Assembly: GCA_018663565.1 (NCBI GenBank)
Contig: JABJQE010000325.1
Location: 1 to 7,866, forward strand
Direction of reading: 5' to 3'
Length of the DNA stretch: 7,866 nucleotides
Origin: Phycisphaerae bacterium
Lineage (GTDB): Bacteria; Planctomycetota; Phycisphaerae; Phycisphaerales; SM1A02
The notes beneath the pieces were generated by a model that was given only the letters and a program-made list of their open reading frames with translations, was not told where the DNA came from and did no database searches. This document shows positions 1 to 5,737 of this stretch, one piece after another (the stretch's first letter is position 1; each line of letters opens with the position of its first letter). A program made the position numbers and the translations under genes.

Positions 1-978
1 GTGCGGTCGACACGATATCCTCCCCACACTTTGGAAGGCCGCCACAAGAAAGACAACTCAGGGCACGACCATGCCGGCATCGGTGTACTGATGGCGATCG
101 GTGGCTTTGGTTGGTGGGCCACGATCACGCCGCTCTATTACCGGGTCATTGATGATGTGCCCATCGGCGAACTGCTCGCTTGGCGAGTGATCTCCGGGCT
201 ACCAGCGTTATGGATTCTTCTGTGGATGACACGTCGTCTGCCCGAATGGTGGGCGGCGCTTCGAGACAAGCGTGTACTTGGCATCCTGGCACTCTCGGCG
301 GTGTTGATTGCGATCAACTGGATCGTGTTCATATGGGCGGTGATGGACAACCGGCTGAGCGAGGCCAGTTTGGGTTATTACATCAACCCGCTATTCTCAG
401 TTGCCCTTGGCATGGTCTTTCTTGGCGAACGTATGCGCGGAGCGCAGTGGATCGCGGTGGCACTCGCAGGTGTCGGTGTTGGTGTATTGGCGTGGCGTCT
501 TGGCGGCGTGCCATGGATTTCGTTGACCTTGGCGGGGTCGTTCGGGTTGTATGGATTTACACGCAAACTTGTTGGGGCTGCGGCTGCGCCAGGACTGGCT
601 GTTGAGATGCTCCTTCTGTTTCCGTTCATGGTTGTGCTGCTGTGCATGGATCACCTCGAGCATGGCAACACTGTGATCGCTGGACCATGGTGGGTGTCGA
701 CATTACTCCTGCTTGGCGGCGTCGTCACGATTGTCCCATTGGTCCTCTTTGCGGGATGCACAAAGCGACTTCGACTTTCAACGGTTGGGCTCATGCAGTA
801 CATCGCACCAACTGGCCAGTTGATTATGGCTGTGTTCTTATTCGGTGAAGATTTTGGAATAGAGCGAGTAATCGCATTTGCCTTCATCTGGGCAGCAGTG
901 ATTACCTATTCGATTGACTCAGTTCGTCATGCGCGTGGGCGAAACACGCCGCGGGTCAATGTGCCCGGCGAAGCTTAG
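1..978 (+). CDS. rarD: RarD-type EamA/DMT family inner-membrane transporter, possibly 5'-partial
   Basis: Predicted permease of the drug/metabolite transporter superfamily, RarD branch, with about ten hydrophobic segments in the cytoplasmic membrane. It matches E. coli RarD as I recall it along its whole length: 'EASLGYYINPL' near residue 121, 'LGMVFLGER' near 135, 'TKRLRLSTVGLMQYIAPT' near 253 and 'FAFIWAA' near 291. The substrate of RarD proteins is not firmly known; the name comes from a chloramphenicol-sensitivity phenotype. The frame is open from the first base. The GTG at base 1 may be the start or only an internal codon of a longer gene, and in-frame alternatives are TTG at 31 and ATG at 91. 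The ATG would give about 295 residues but would remove the start of the first membrane segment, so an earlier start is more likely. The first 25 or so residues are polar and do not look conserved. The family call is secure; the start is not. Confidence 0.9.
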   Translation: MRSTRYPPHTLEGRHKKDNSGHDHAGIGVLMAIGGFGWWATITPLYYRVIDDVPIGELLAWRVISGLPALWILLWMTRRLPEWWAALRDKRVLGILALSAVLIAINWIVFIWAVMDNRLSEASLGYYINPLFSVALGMVFLGERMRGAQWIAVALAGVGVGVLAWRLGGVPWISLTLAGSFGLYGFTRKLVGAAAAPGLAVEMLLLFPFMVVLLCMDHLEHGNTVIAGPWWVSTLLLLGGVVTIVPLVLFAGCTKRLRLSTVGLMQYIAPTGQLIMAVFLFGEDFGIERVIAFAFIWAAVITYSIDSVRHARGRNTPRVNVPGEA

Positions 979-1012
979 AAATATATTGCGGACGTGTATT
1001 CCAATTCTCGCC

Positions 1013-1041
1013 TTGGTGAGTGGTGGGGGCTGTGATATTCT
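1013..1041 (+). promoter_or_regulatory. Weak candidate sigma-70-like promoter before the HAF-repeat gene
   Basis: TTGGTG at 1013-1018 and TATTCT at 1036-1041 are separated by 17 bases, the usual spacing of -35 and -10 boxes. They match the consensus at only 3 of 6 and 4 of 6 positions. Transcription would begin near 1048, so a start codon at 1055 would have almost no leader, while the ATG at 1070 would have GAGG (1057-1060) nine bases upstream. A short CTCG/CGAG inverted repeat lies at 1040-1051. The 76-base gap after the transporter holds nothing else I can name. Confidence 0.22.
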
Positions 1042-1054
1042 CGAACCCGAGTAG

Positions 1055-2278
1055 ATGAGGACAAATGCCATGATGAGCTGCACACTAATTGGACTGACGA
1101 CCTCGACCGCCGTTCTGGGAGCTCCCCAGTTTGAAATCGTTGATATTGGAACCTTTGGGACCGGCCCATGCGGGGCTTACGATGTCAGCGAGTCAAACAC
1201 GGCCTGCGGCATGGGAACAGCGCCCAATGGTCTCAATCAGCACGCGTTCTACTGGGACGGCGAGATCATGCACAATATTCCGCCGCTCAATGCTCCTGCT
1301 GGTGGTCATTCGTGGGGCTTTGCCATGAACAGCCATGGCCATGTGGTTGGCTATGCTAATGCGGCGAGTGGCTCCGCCTTTCATCCATACAAGTGGACGC
1401 AAGAAGATGGATCCATTGATCTTGGCGTGCCAACGTGGTCAGCAGGTAATTATGGGCAGGCCAAGGACATCAATGATTCCGGTACGGTCGCTGGCCTCGT
1501 GGGGACGGTTCCATACAATATTCGTGGATGCATTTGGATCAATGGCGAGATGCTCCAGGTACCGACATTTGGCGGCGATGAGTCGCAGTGCCTTGCGTTG
1601 AACGAACTCAATGACGTGGTTGGGTTTTCCAGGTTGGAATCTGGACAGATGCGAGGCTTCGTTGTGCCGACCGGGAATATCGACAACATCATTGAACTCG
1701 AGGCACCTGAAGGCGGAGGCGCTCAGGCCACCGACATCAACGAGCAACGTGTCATATGTGGGTGGGGATTGAATGAGGACAGCACTTTTCACGCATTGAA
1801 ATGGTCGATCGAGGGCGGCATGGAGTTTCTTGGCGAACCAGCCGGGTGGGAAACATTCGCCTATGACATCAATGAATCAGGTTGGATTGTGGGCCGAGCC
1901 ATCGCCCCATTGTCTCTTCTCGGAGCTGGAACCGAGCATGCGTGCGCATGGATTGATGGCGAGTTTGTATTGCTCGAAGATCTTGTGATCAACAATGCGG
2001 ATGGCGCGGAGTTCCGATTCGCTCACGGGGTTAATGAAAGCGGTTGGATTGCCACGTCACTTGCCTGGGATGCTCAAGACAACCGCGCCGCCGTGTTGCG
2101 TCCGGTTGAACCGATGACAGGTGATGCCAATGGCGATGGCGTCGTAAATACGGACGACGTCCTACTGGTCATTTCCTCATGGGGACCATGCGAGTTGCCC
2201 TGTGATGGGGATCTCAACGGCGACGGATTCATCGATACTGACGATCTCTTGGCAGTGCTGTCTGGCTGGTCCAACTAG
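1055..2278 (+). CDS. Secreted HAF-repeat protein with C-terminal dockerin-like domain
   Basis: Predicted exported protein of 407 residues with no known enzymatic role. The N-terminus looks like a signal peptide: a hydrophobic stretch at about 9-21, then 'VLGA', with likely cleavage near residue 23. The body carries seven copies of a degenerate motif of the form A-x-D-I-N-x-x-G-x-x-V-G, near residues 41, 88, 136, 179, 225, 269 and 323. Copies are spaced about 43-54 residues apart, each followed by an 'A-x-x-W-x-x-G' type strand. This is the pattern of the HAF family of extracellular repeats. Residues 356-407 hold two Ca-binding loops (D357/N359/D361/D368 and D386/N388/D390/D397), each followed by a helix, as in dockerin type I. 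Cys379 and Cys383 lie between the loops. The start could also be ATG 1070 or 1073. The ATG at 1070 has a better ribosome-binding site (GAGG, 1057-1060), but the 1055 start keeps the only positive charge (Arg2) in the signal peptide. The gene appears to stand alone. Confidence 0.88.
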   Translation: MRTNAMMSCTLIGLTTSTAVLGAPQFEIVDIGTFGTGPCGAYDVSESNTACGMGTAPNGLNQHAFYWDGEIMHNIPPLNAPAGGHSWGFAMNSHGHVVGYANAASGSAFHPYKWTQEDGSIDLGVPTWSAGNYGQAKDINDSGTVAGLVGTVPYNIRGCIWINGEMLQVPTFGGDESQCLALNELNDVVGFSRLESGQMRGFVVPTGNIDNIIELEAPEGGGAQATDINEQRVICGWGLNEDSTFHALKWSIEGGMEFLGEPAGWETFAYDINESGWIVGRAIAPLSLLGAGTEHACAWIDGEFVLLEDLVINNADGAEFRFAHGVNESGWIATSLAWDAQDNRAAVLRPVEPMTGDANGDGVVNTDDVLLVISSWGPCELPCDGDLNGDGFIDTDDLLAVLSGWSN

Positions 2279-2281
2279 CAG

Positions 2282-2326
2282 GCAGGGATAGTTCAGCGGA
2301 GTGTCGGGAGTTGTGCGGCTCCCTGC
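2282..2326. terminator. Possible bidirectional hairpin between convergent genes
   Basis: The 55-base gap between the convergent HAF-repeat and AhpD-like genes contains two competing inverted repeats. GGGAG (2306-2310) pairs with CTCCC (2319-2323) around an 8-base loop. GCAGGGA (2282-2288) pairs with TCCCTGC (2320-2326) around a long loop. No T-tract follows on either strand, so a classic intrinsic terminator is not shown. The position is what suggests a role in termination. Confidence 0.28.
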
Positions 2327-2333
2327 ACTCGAT

Positions 2334-2615
2334 TTATGACGCAGCCGCTTGATCGTAGATTTTCAGAACGATCTTGCTAAAGGCGTGTGCCGGTCCGCCG
2401 CCCATCAGAACGGCTATGTCCAATGTCTCAAGCAATTCTTCTCGGCTCGCCCCGTGTTGGAGTGCGAGTGGGACGTGGTGATGAAGGCAATGCTCACAAA
2501 GACGGCTGACTGCTGCCACAATGGACATGAGCTCCTTGGTCTTGATATCAAGTTCGCCTGGTTCAAGGGCGGACTTGTACATGGTACGGAAGGCGTCTTC
2601 TGTCTCTATTCGCAT
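2334..2615 (-). CDS. AhpD-like carboxymuconolactone decarboxylase family protein
   Basis: Small cytoplasmic all-helical protein of 93 residues, the length of a single CMD domain. It carries the AhpD active-site signature: Glu28, Cys40, His42, Cys43 and His47. The spacing equals that of Mycobacterium tuberculosis AhpD residues Glu118, Cys130, His132, Cys133 and His137, which form the disulfide and proton relay of that alkylhydroperoxidase. The segment 'LETLDIAVLMGGGPA' (about 61-75) is also typical of the family. It is therefore more likely a thiol-based peroxidase or disulfide reductase than a true carboxymuconolactone decarboxylase, which lacks the CxxC pair. The ATG at 2615 is the only good start in the frame; its ribosome-binding site is weak (AAAG about 12 bases upstream). 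It is transcribed divergently from the thioredoxin-fold gene at 2718. The physiological substrate is unknown. Confidence 0.9.
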   Translation of the reverse strand: MRIETEDAFRTMYKSALEPGELDIKTKELMSIVAAVSRLCEHCLHHHVPLALQHGASREELLETLDIAVLMGGGPAHAFSKIVLKIYDQAAAS

Positions 2616-2717
2616 ATGAGAATCACTTTCTGCTTGTTCGGTAATGAATGAATGGAGGACTGTAGGCAGTACGTCAGGGAAAGGCTAGACTGCAAGTGTT
2701 ACAGAAAGGTCCCTAAG
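2616..2717. promoter_or_regulatory. Divergent intergenic region for the AhpD-like and thioredoxin-like genes
   Basis: This 102-base gap must carry the promoters of both divergent genes, one for each strand. I find no pair of -35 and -10 boxes good enough to name. It contains an in-frame ATG at 2652 that would extend the thioredoxin-like gene by 22 residues; I treat that as non-coding because it would bury the signal peptide. AAAGG at 2705-2709 lies eight bases before the ATG at 2718 and serves as a plausible Shine-Dalgarno sequence for it. Confidence 0.45.
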
Positions 2718-4028
2718 ATGCGTCATGTTCTGCCCTTGTGCTGTGCTCTTTATCTTTCCTTGCCCGTGATTGCCCAAGGCGACAAGGGTGTTCCCTCGCT
2801 CAAGCCGGGTGGTGCACCTACCGCTCAGCCAGTCGCGGCAGACAAACCAGTCATGCCCGAGGTGGCCGCGGTTCTTAATGCCTTTATTGAAGCGACCGGC
2901 GGCGAAGTTGCCTATGAATCGCTCGAGGGGCTCGATCGTCAGTACGACTGGTCGATTGGCAGCGACTCTGGATTCATGCAGGTCAAGGCGAAACCTGGTG
3001 GCGCCTTTATGCTCGATATGACCATGAAGGGGTCTGCTTGGCATGAGGGGCAGGGATCAAATGGCGAAGACGTATGGCTCGAAGACGCAGCAGGTGAGTG
3101 CTTCCCCGCGCCTGGAATTGTCAGTCTTCAACTTCGCATGGAGCACGACCCAACCGCATGGCTTCACCTCGATCGGTACGTGCGGATTTCGGTTGTTTCA
3201 AGCAAGGTGCCAGTTCTTGGGCGTCCGCATTGGCGTCTCATCATGGTGCCGTATAAAGGGCGTTCGTGGTACGCCTACTTTGATGTGGAAACCGGTCTAC
3301 TGAGTCGATTTGAGTACGCCCGGCCTGGCGAGTCTGGCCGATTGATCACGGTTGAGCGGAAATACACCGACTGGAAGGCGGTGGGTCCAATCAAGATTGC
3401 TCACGTGATCGAGGAGCATTCGATTGCCGGCATTGTCTCACTCTCGCTGAAAGAAGCGACGGTAAAGAAGTTTTTGCCAAAGGCCTTCGACATGACAAAG
3501 TGCGCAAAGGAAGCCTTTGCGCGGCCCGTCAAAGATCTGAGCCCACCGGAACTCACAGAGATTTCCACGGCGGGGTCATATCACGCAGATCTGATCAAGA
3601 TGATTGGCCCAACGCTTGTTGATGCAGATGGCCGCGAAGTCTCTTCAAGTATTCTTGCTGATACGCCAGACGTGCTGTTGTACTTCACCGCCAAATGGTG
3701 TGGTCCATGTCGCCGTTTCACACCGAAACTCGTTGATTTCTATAACCAGAATGCCGGCAAACGCGACTTCATGATCGTCATGGTTAGTAGTGATCGTGCC
3801 AAGGCTCAGATGGCGCAGTATCTCAAGGACTACAAGATGCCCTTCCCCGCAGTTCCGTTTGAACGTAGGGACTCTAGTGGGCTGAAGAAGAAGTATGGCG
3901 ACCGTGGCATTCCGAATTTGGTGTGGGTTGATGGTGATGACGATACGGTCGAGAGCAGTTATCACAAGGGCACCTATGTTGGTCCTGATAAGGTGCTCGC
4001 CGCCTTTCGAAAGCACATGGGCTTGTAG
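2718..4028 (+). CDS. Exported thioredoxin-fold protein with LolA-like N-terminal domain
   Basis: Predicted 436-residue envelope protein. The chosen ATG begins a clear signal peptide (Met-Arg-His, then a hydrophobic core) with likely cleavage after Ala19 ('VIA|Q'). It is preceded by AAAGG at 8-base spacing; the longer frame from 2652 would bury this peptide. Residues about 50-290 resemble outer-membrane lipoprotein sorting (LolA-like) domains: 'FIEATGG' near 56, 'DVETGLLSRFEY' at 189-200 and 'YTDWKAVGPIKIAHVI' from 216. This part is thought to bind lipid or lipoprotein in relatives, but similarity here is by pattern only. Residues about 300-436 form a thioredoxin fold with WCGPC at 327-331 and an Ile-Pro cis-proline site at 398-399. 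'MVSSDRAKAQMAQYLKDY' and 'PFERRDSSGLKKKYGDRGIPNLVWVD' make it closest to the nucleoredoxin/tryparedoxin type rather than to classical TlpA. It is probably a periplasmic disulfide reductase or oxidase. The next gene follows its stop codon directly. Confidence 0.87.
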   Translation: MRHVLPLCCALYLSLPVIAQGDKGVPSLKPGGAPTAQPVAADKPVMPEVAAVLNAFIEATGGEVAYESLEGLDRQYDWSIGSDSGFMQVKAKPGGAFMLDMTMKGSAWHEGQGSNGEDVWLEDAAGECFPAPGIVSLQLRMEHDPTAWLHLDRYVRISVVSSKVPVLGRPHWRLIMVPYKGRSWYAYFDVETGLLSRFEYARPGESGRLITVERKYTDWKAVGPIKIAHVIEEHSIAGIVSLSLKEATVKKFLPKAFDMTKCAKEAFARPVKDLSPPELTEISTAGSYHADLIKMIGPTLVDADGREVSSSILADTPDVLLYFTAKWCGPCRRFTPKLVDFYNQNAGKRDFMIVMVSSDRAKAQMAQYLKDYKMPFPAVPFERRDSSGLKKKYGDRGIPNLVWVDGDDDTVESSYHKGTYVGPDKVLAAFRKHMGL

Positions 4029-4652
4029 GTGAACCAAGGTCGACACCTTGATGCCTATCGGGCGGCGGTCGCCAAACATGGGGCAGGGTTCTCCGCAACA
4101 TTGTGGGGGTCACCTGAAACACAATCGCTTCGGTTCAGTGTGATTTGCGACATGGCTGGCGGATTTTCCGGCCAACGTGTACTTGATCTTGGGTGTGGAG
4201 ACGGCGCATTCGCTCGGTGGCTTGATGCCTGCAATGACCAACCAATTGCCTATCTTGGTCTTGACGCTTTAGAGGCCCAGGTGCACCATGCCGAGTCGGA
4301 CTCGCCGCCATGGGCCCAGTTTCGGGTTGTTGATCTCTCGCAGGAGTGGGAACTTGACGACCGATTTGATTGGGTGGTGCTCTCTGGCACGCTTAACACA
4401 ATGGACGATGCATTGGTGCAGCGTGTTCTGGCACGCGCATGGTCTGCGTGTGATGTCGGGCTTGTGTTCAACTTTCTTTCGGACCGACCGGAAACGCAAT
4501 GGAGTGAGAAGGAACTCGGTCCGGCGCGGCGATTGGAATTCTCTGCGTGGTATGAGTGGGCACTTGAGCGGAGTGATCAAGTGGCCTATCGTGAGGAATA
4601 CCTCGACGGCCATGATGCAACGCTTGCGATCCGACGTTCGGAGTCTTGTTGA
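4029..4652 (+). CDS. Class I SAM-dependent methyltransferase, substrate unknown
   Basis: Predicted cytoplasmic methyltransferase of 207 residues with a seven-strand Rossmann-like fold. Motif I is 'VLDLGCGDG' at 51-59, which binds S-adenosylmethionine. The acidic residue ending strand 2 is Asp79 in 'YLGLDAL'. 'FRVVDLSQEW' (98-107) follows, and the motif IV strand is 'FDWVVLSGTLN' at 113-123. The N-terminal 'HLDAYRAAVAKHG...LWGSPETQSLRF' region (6-36) looks like a conserved feature of one methyltransferase subfamily and supports the GTG start at 4029. That GTG comes immediately after the TAG of the upstream gene (TAG|GTG) with no convincing Shine-Dalgarno sequence, so translation is probably coupled to the thioredoxin-like gene. 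The substrate cannot be read from the sequence. Its stop lies only nine bases from the stop of the convergent reductase gene. Confidence 0.86.
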   Translation: MNQGRHLDAYRAAVAKHGAGFSATLWGSPETQSLRFSVICDMAGGFSGQRVLDLGCGDGAFARWLDACNDQPIAYLGLDALEAQVHHAESDSPPWAQFRVVDLSQEWELDDRFDWVVLSGTLNTMDDALVQRVLARAWSACDVGLVFNFLSDRPETQWSEKELGPARRLEFSAWYEWALERSDQVAYREEYLDGHDATLAIRRSESC

Positions 4653-4661
4653 TCAGTTTGG

Positions 4662-5552
4662 TCAGCCATCAGGCAAGGGCGATTTCTGTCCATGAAGCAC
4701 ATCTGTGATGGCCTGCACATGCTCATCACTCAGGACGCCGCGTTCCTGGCCATAGGGTAGGCAGCGTTCAACGAGTACGCGGTAGAGCGGAACAAGTTGT
4801 GGCGCTTCAATTGCGAGCACTTGCAGGTGCTGTTCAATGGTTCCTGCGTCGCCTCGAATGGCTGGCCCCATGACTGCTTCGGGAACACCGAGTCGTTCAA
4901 GGTTTCGCCCGGCTTCTTGCACCATGCGACCCATGGCCGTGGCGGCCGTTGAACGGTCAAGGCCAAGAACGCCCCAGAGATCGACTGCTGAGGCGAGGAG
5001 CCCTGTCATGAGCCCGCCCACCATGGCCGCAGACAGGTGGTACAACGCACGGTGCTCAGCTGGGATCGTCACAGGTTCCATCTGAAGGTCCCGGGCAAAT
5101 TCGGTCAACCACGCGCAGGCGGGATCATTGCCGTCAATAGCGGCAGTGGCTCCTTGTAGAGCTTCGTGCCCGCGACCACCAGCGGCAACCACCATGACCG
5201 GATGAAGTGATCCGGTGCAGGCGCCGCGCGCGGCCGCTACATCGAGCACGGCGAGACCCTTCGCACCAGCGGTATGCACAATGAGTTTGTCGGCGACCTC
5301 CTTGAGTGTTCCGGCCACCGGCGCGATTGCATCGTCTGGTACGCACAGCAGAATGACATCCGCTTGCTCAATGATGTCAGCGGCCTCGGTGACGAGCACC
5401 GCCCCAAGTTCTTTGGCAAGCCCGCGTACGCGGTCATGGTGTCGGCTTGCGAGTGCTGTGACGTTGCGGCCTGCGCGGTGAGCGCCCATGGCAATGGCTG
5501 AGCCCATGGCTCCAGCCCCGACAATTGCAATGGTGGCATCCGTTCGAATCAT
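4662..5552 (-). CDS. Rossmann-fold/DUF2520 NAD(P)-binding reductase-like protein
   Basis: Predicted cytoplasmic oxidoreductase of 296 residues, related to pyrroline-5-carboxylate reductase and 6-phosphogluconate dehydrogenase-type folds. The N-terminal Rossmann domain has GAGAMG at 12-17. A Ser36-Arg37 pair after strand 2 suggests NADP(H). 'ILLCVPDDAI' (67-76) and 'HTAGAKGL' (93-100) follow, then 'LHPV' at 116-119. The C-terminal helical part, with 'YHLSAAMVGG' at 171-180, fits the DUF2520 domain that follows this type of Rossmann domain. The family's reaction is not established. I prefer this call to ProC because of the His-Pro motif and the C-terminal pattern. The ATG overlaps the stop of the 62-residue upstream gene by four bases (ATGA) and no Shine-Dalgarno sequence is visible, so it is probably translated by coupling as the last gene of the feo operon. 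A role in iron uptake is not shown; it may simply be a housekeeping passenger. Confidence 0.85.
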   Translation of the reverse strand: MIRTDATIAIVGAGAMGSAIAMGAHRAGRNVTALASRHHDRVRGLAKELGAVLVTEAADIIEQADVILLCVPDDAIAPVAGTLKEVADKLIVHTAGAKGLAVLDVAAARGACTGSLHPVMVVAAGGRGHEALQGATAAIDGNDPACAWLTEFARDLQMEPVTIPAEHRALYHLSAAMVGGLMTGLLASAVDLWGVLGLDRSTAATAMGRMVQEAGRNLERLGVPEAVMGPAIRGDAGTIEQHLQVLAIEAPQLVPLYRVLVERCLPYGQERGVLSDEHVQAITDVLHGQKSPLPDG

Positions 5553-5737
5553 GACGGCTTGGAGGATCGTCGAGATCGGCTCACTTGTCGACCCTCAAGC
5601 GTGAGCTGAGCTCTTTTTGAGGATATTCGTGGTCTTTTTTGTCCCCATACCAGTGGCAATACAGGGCGGAGCAGGATGATGATCGCGCCGCACGCGACGA
5701 GGCTCACGATCCAAAATTGCCATGACGACCATGGCAT
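5549..5737 (-). CDS. Small single-pass membrane protein encoded directly after feoB
   Basis: Predicted 62-residue membrane protein. One hydrophobic segment spans about residues 7-31 (from 'QFWIVSLVACGAIIILL' through 'VLPLVWG'). A strongly basic, serine-rich tail with no predicted fold follows (Lys34, Arg35, Arg37 and a run of Arg/Ser/Lys near the end). The charge pattern suggests that the tail is cytoplasmic. The frame is open further upstream, but the ATG at 5737 is preferred. It shares one base with the feoB stop (TGATG) and has AGGA (5746-5749) eight bases upstream. Its own stop overlaps the reductase start (ATGA). Small membrane proteins next to feoB are known in many bacteria and often carry a cysteine cluster. 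This one has a single Cys inside the membrane segment, so it would be a different type. Function unknown; an accessory role for FeoB is inferred from position only. Confidence 0.7.
   Translation of the reverse strand: MPWSSWQFWIVSLVACGAIIILLRPVLPLVWGQKRPRISSKRAQLTLEGRQVSRSRRSSKPS

Noticed and set aside
1008..1021. Short CTCGC/GTGAG inverted repeat downstream of the transporter gene, considered as a terminator.
   Set aside because: The stem is five pairs including a G-T wobble, with no T-tract after it; such short repeats are expected by chance.
2652..2717. Upstream in-frame ATG at 2652 that would extend the thioredoxin-like protein by 22 residues.
   Set aside because: The extension is polar, would put the signal peptide inside the protein, and the ATG at 2718 has a well-placed AAAGG.
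3645..4079. Open frame of 144 codons on the minus strand opposite the thioredoxin domain.
   Set aside because: It lies antisense to the conserved WCGPC domain and the methyltransferase start, and its product resembles no family I know.
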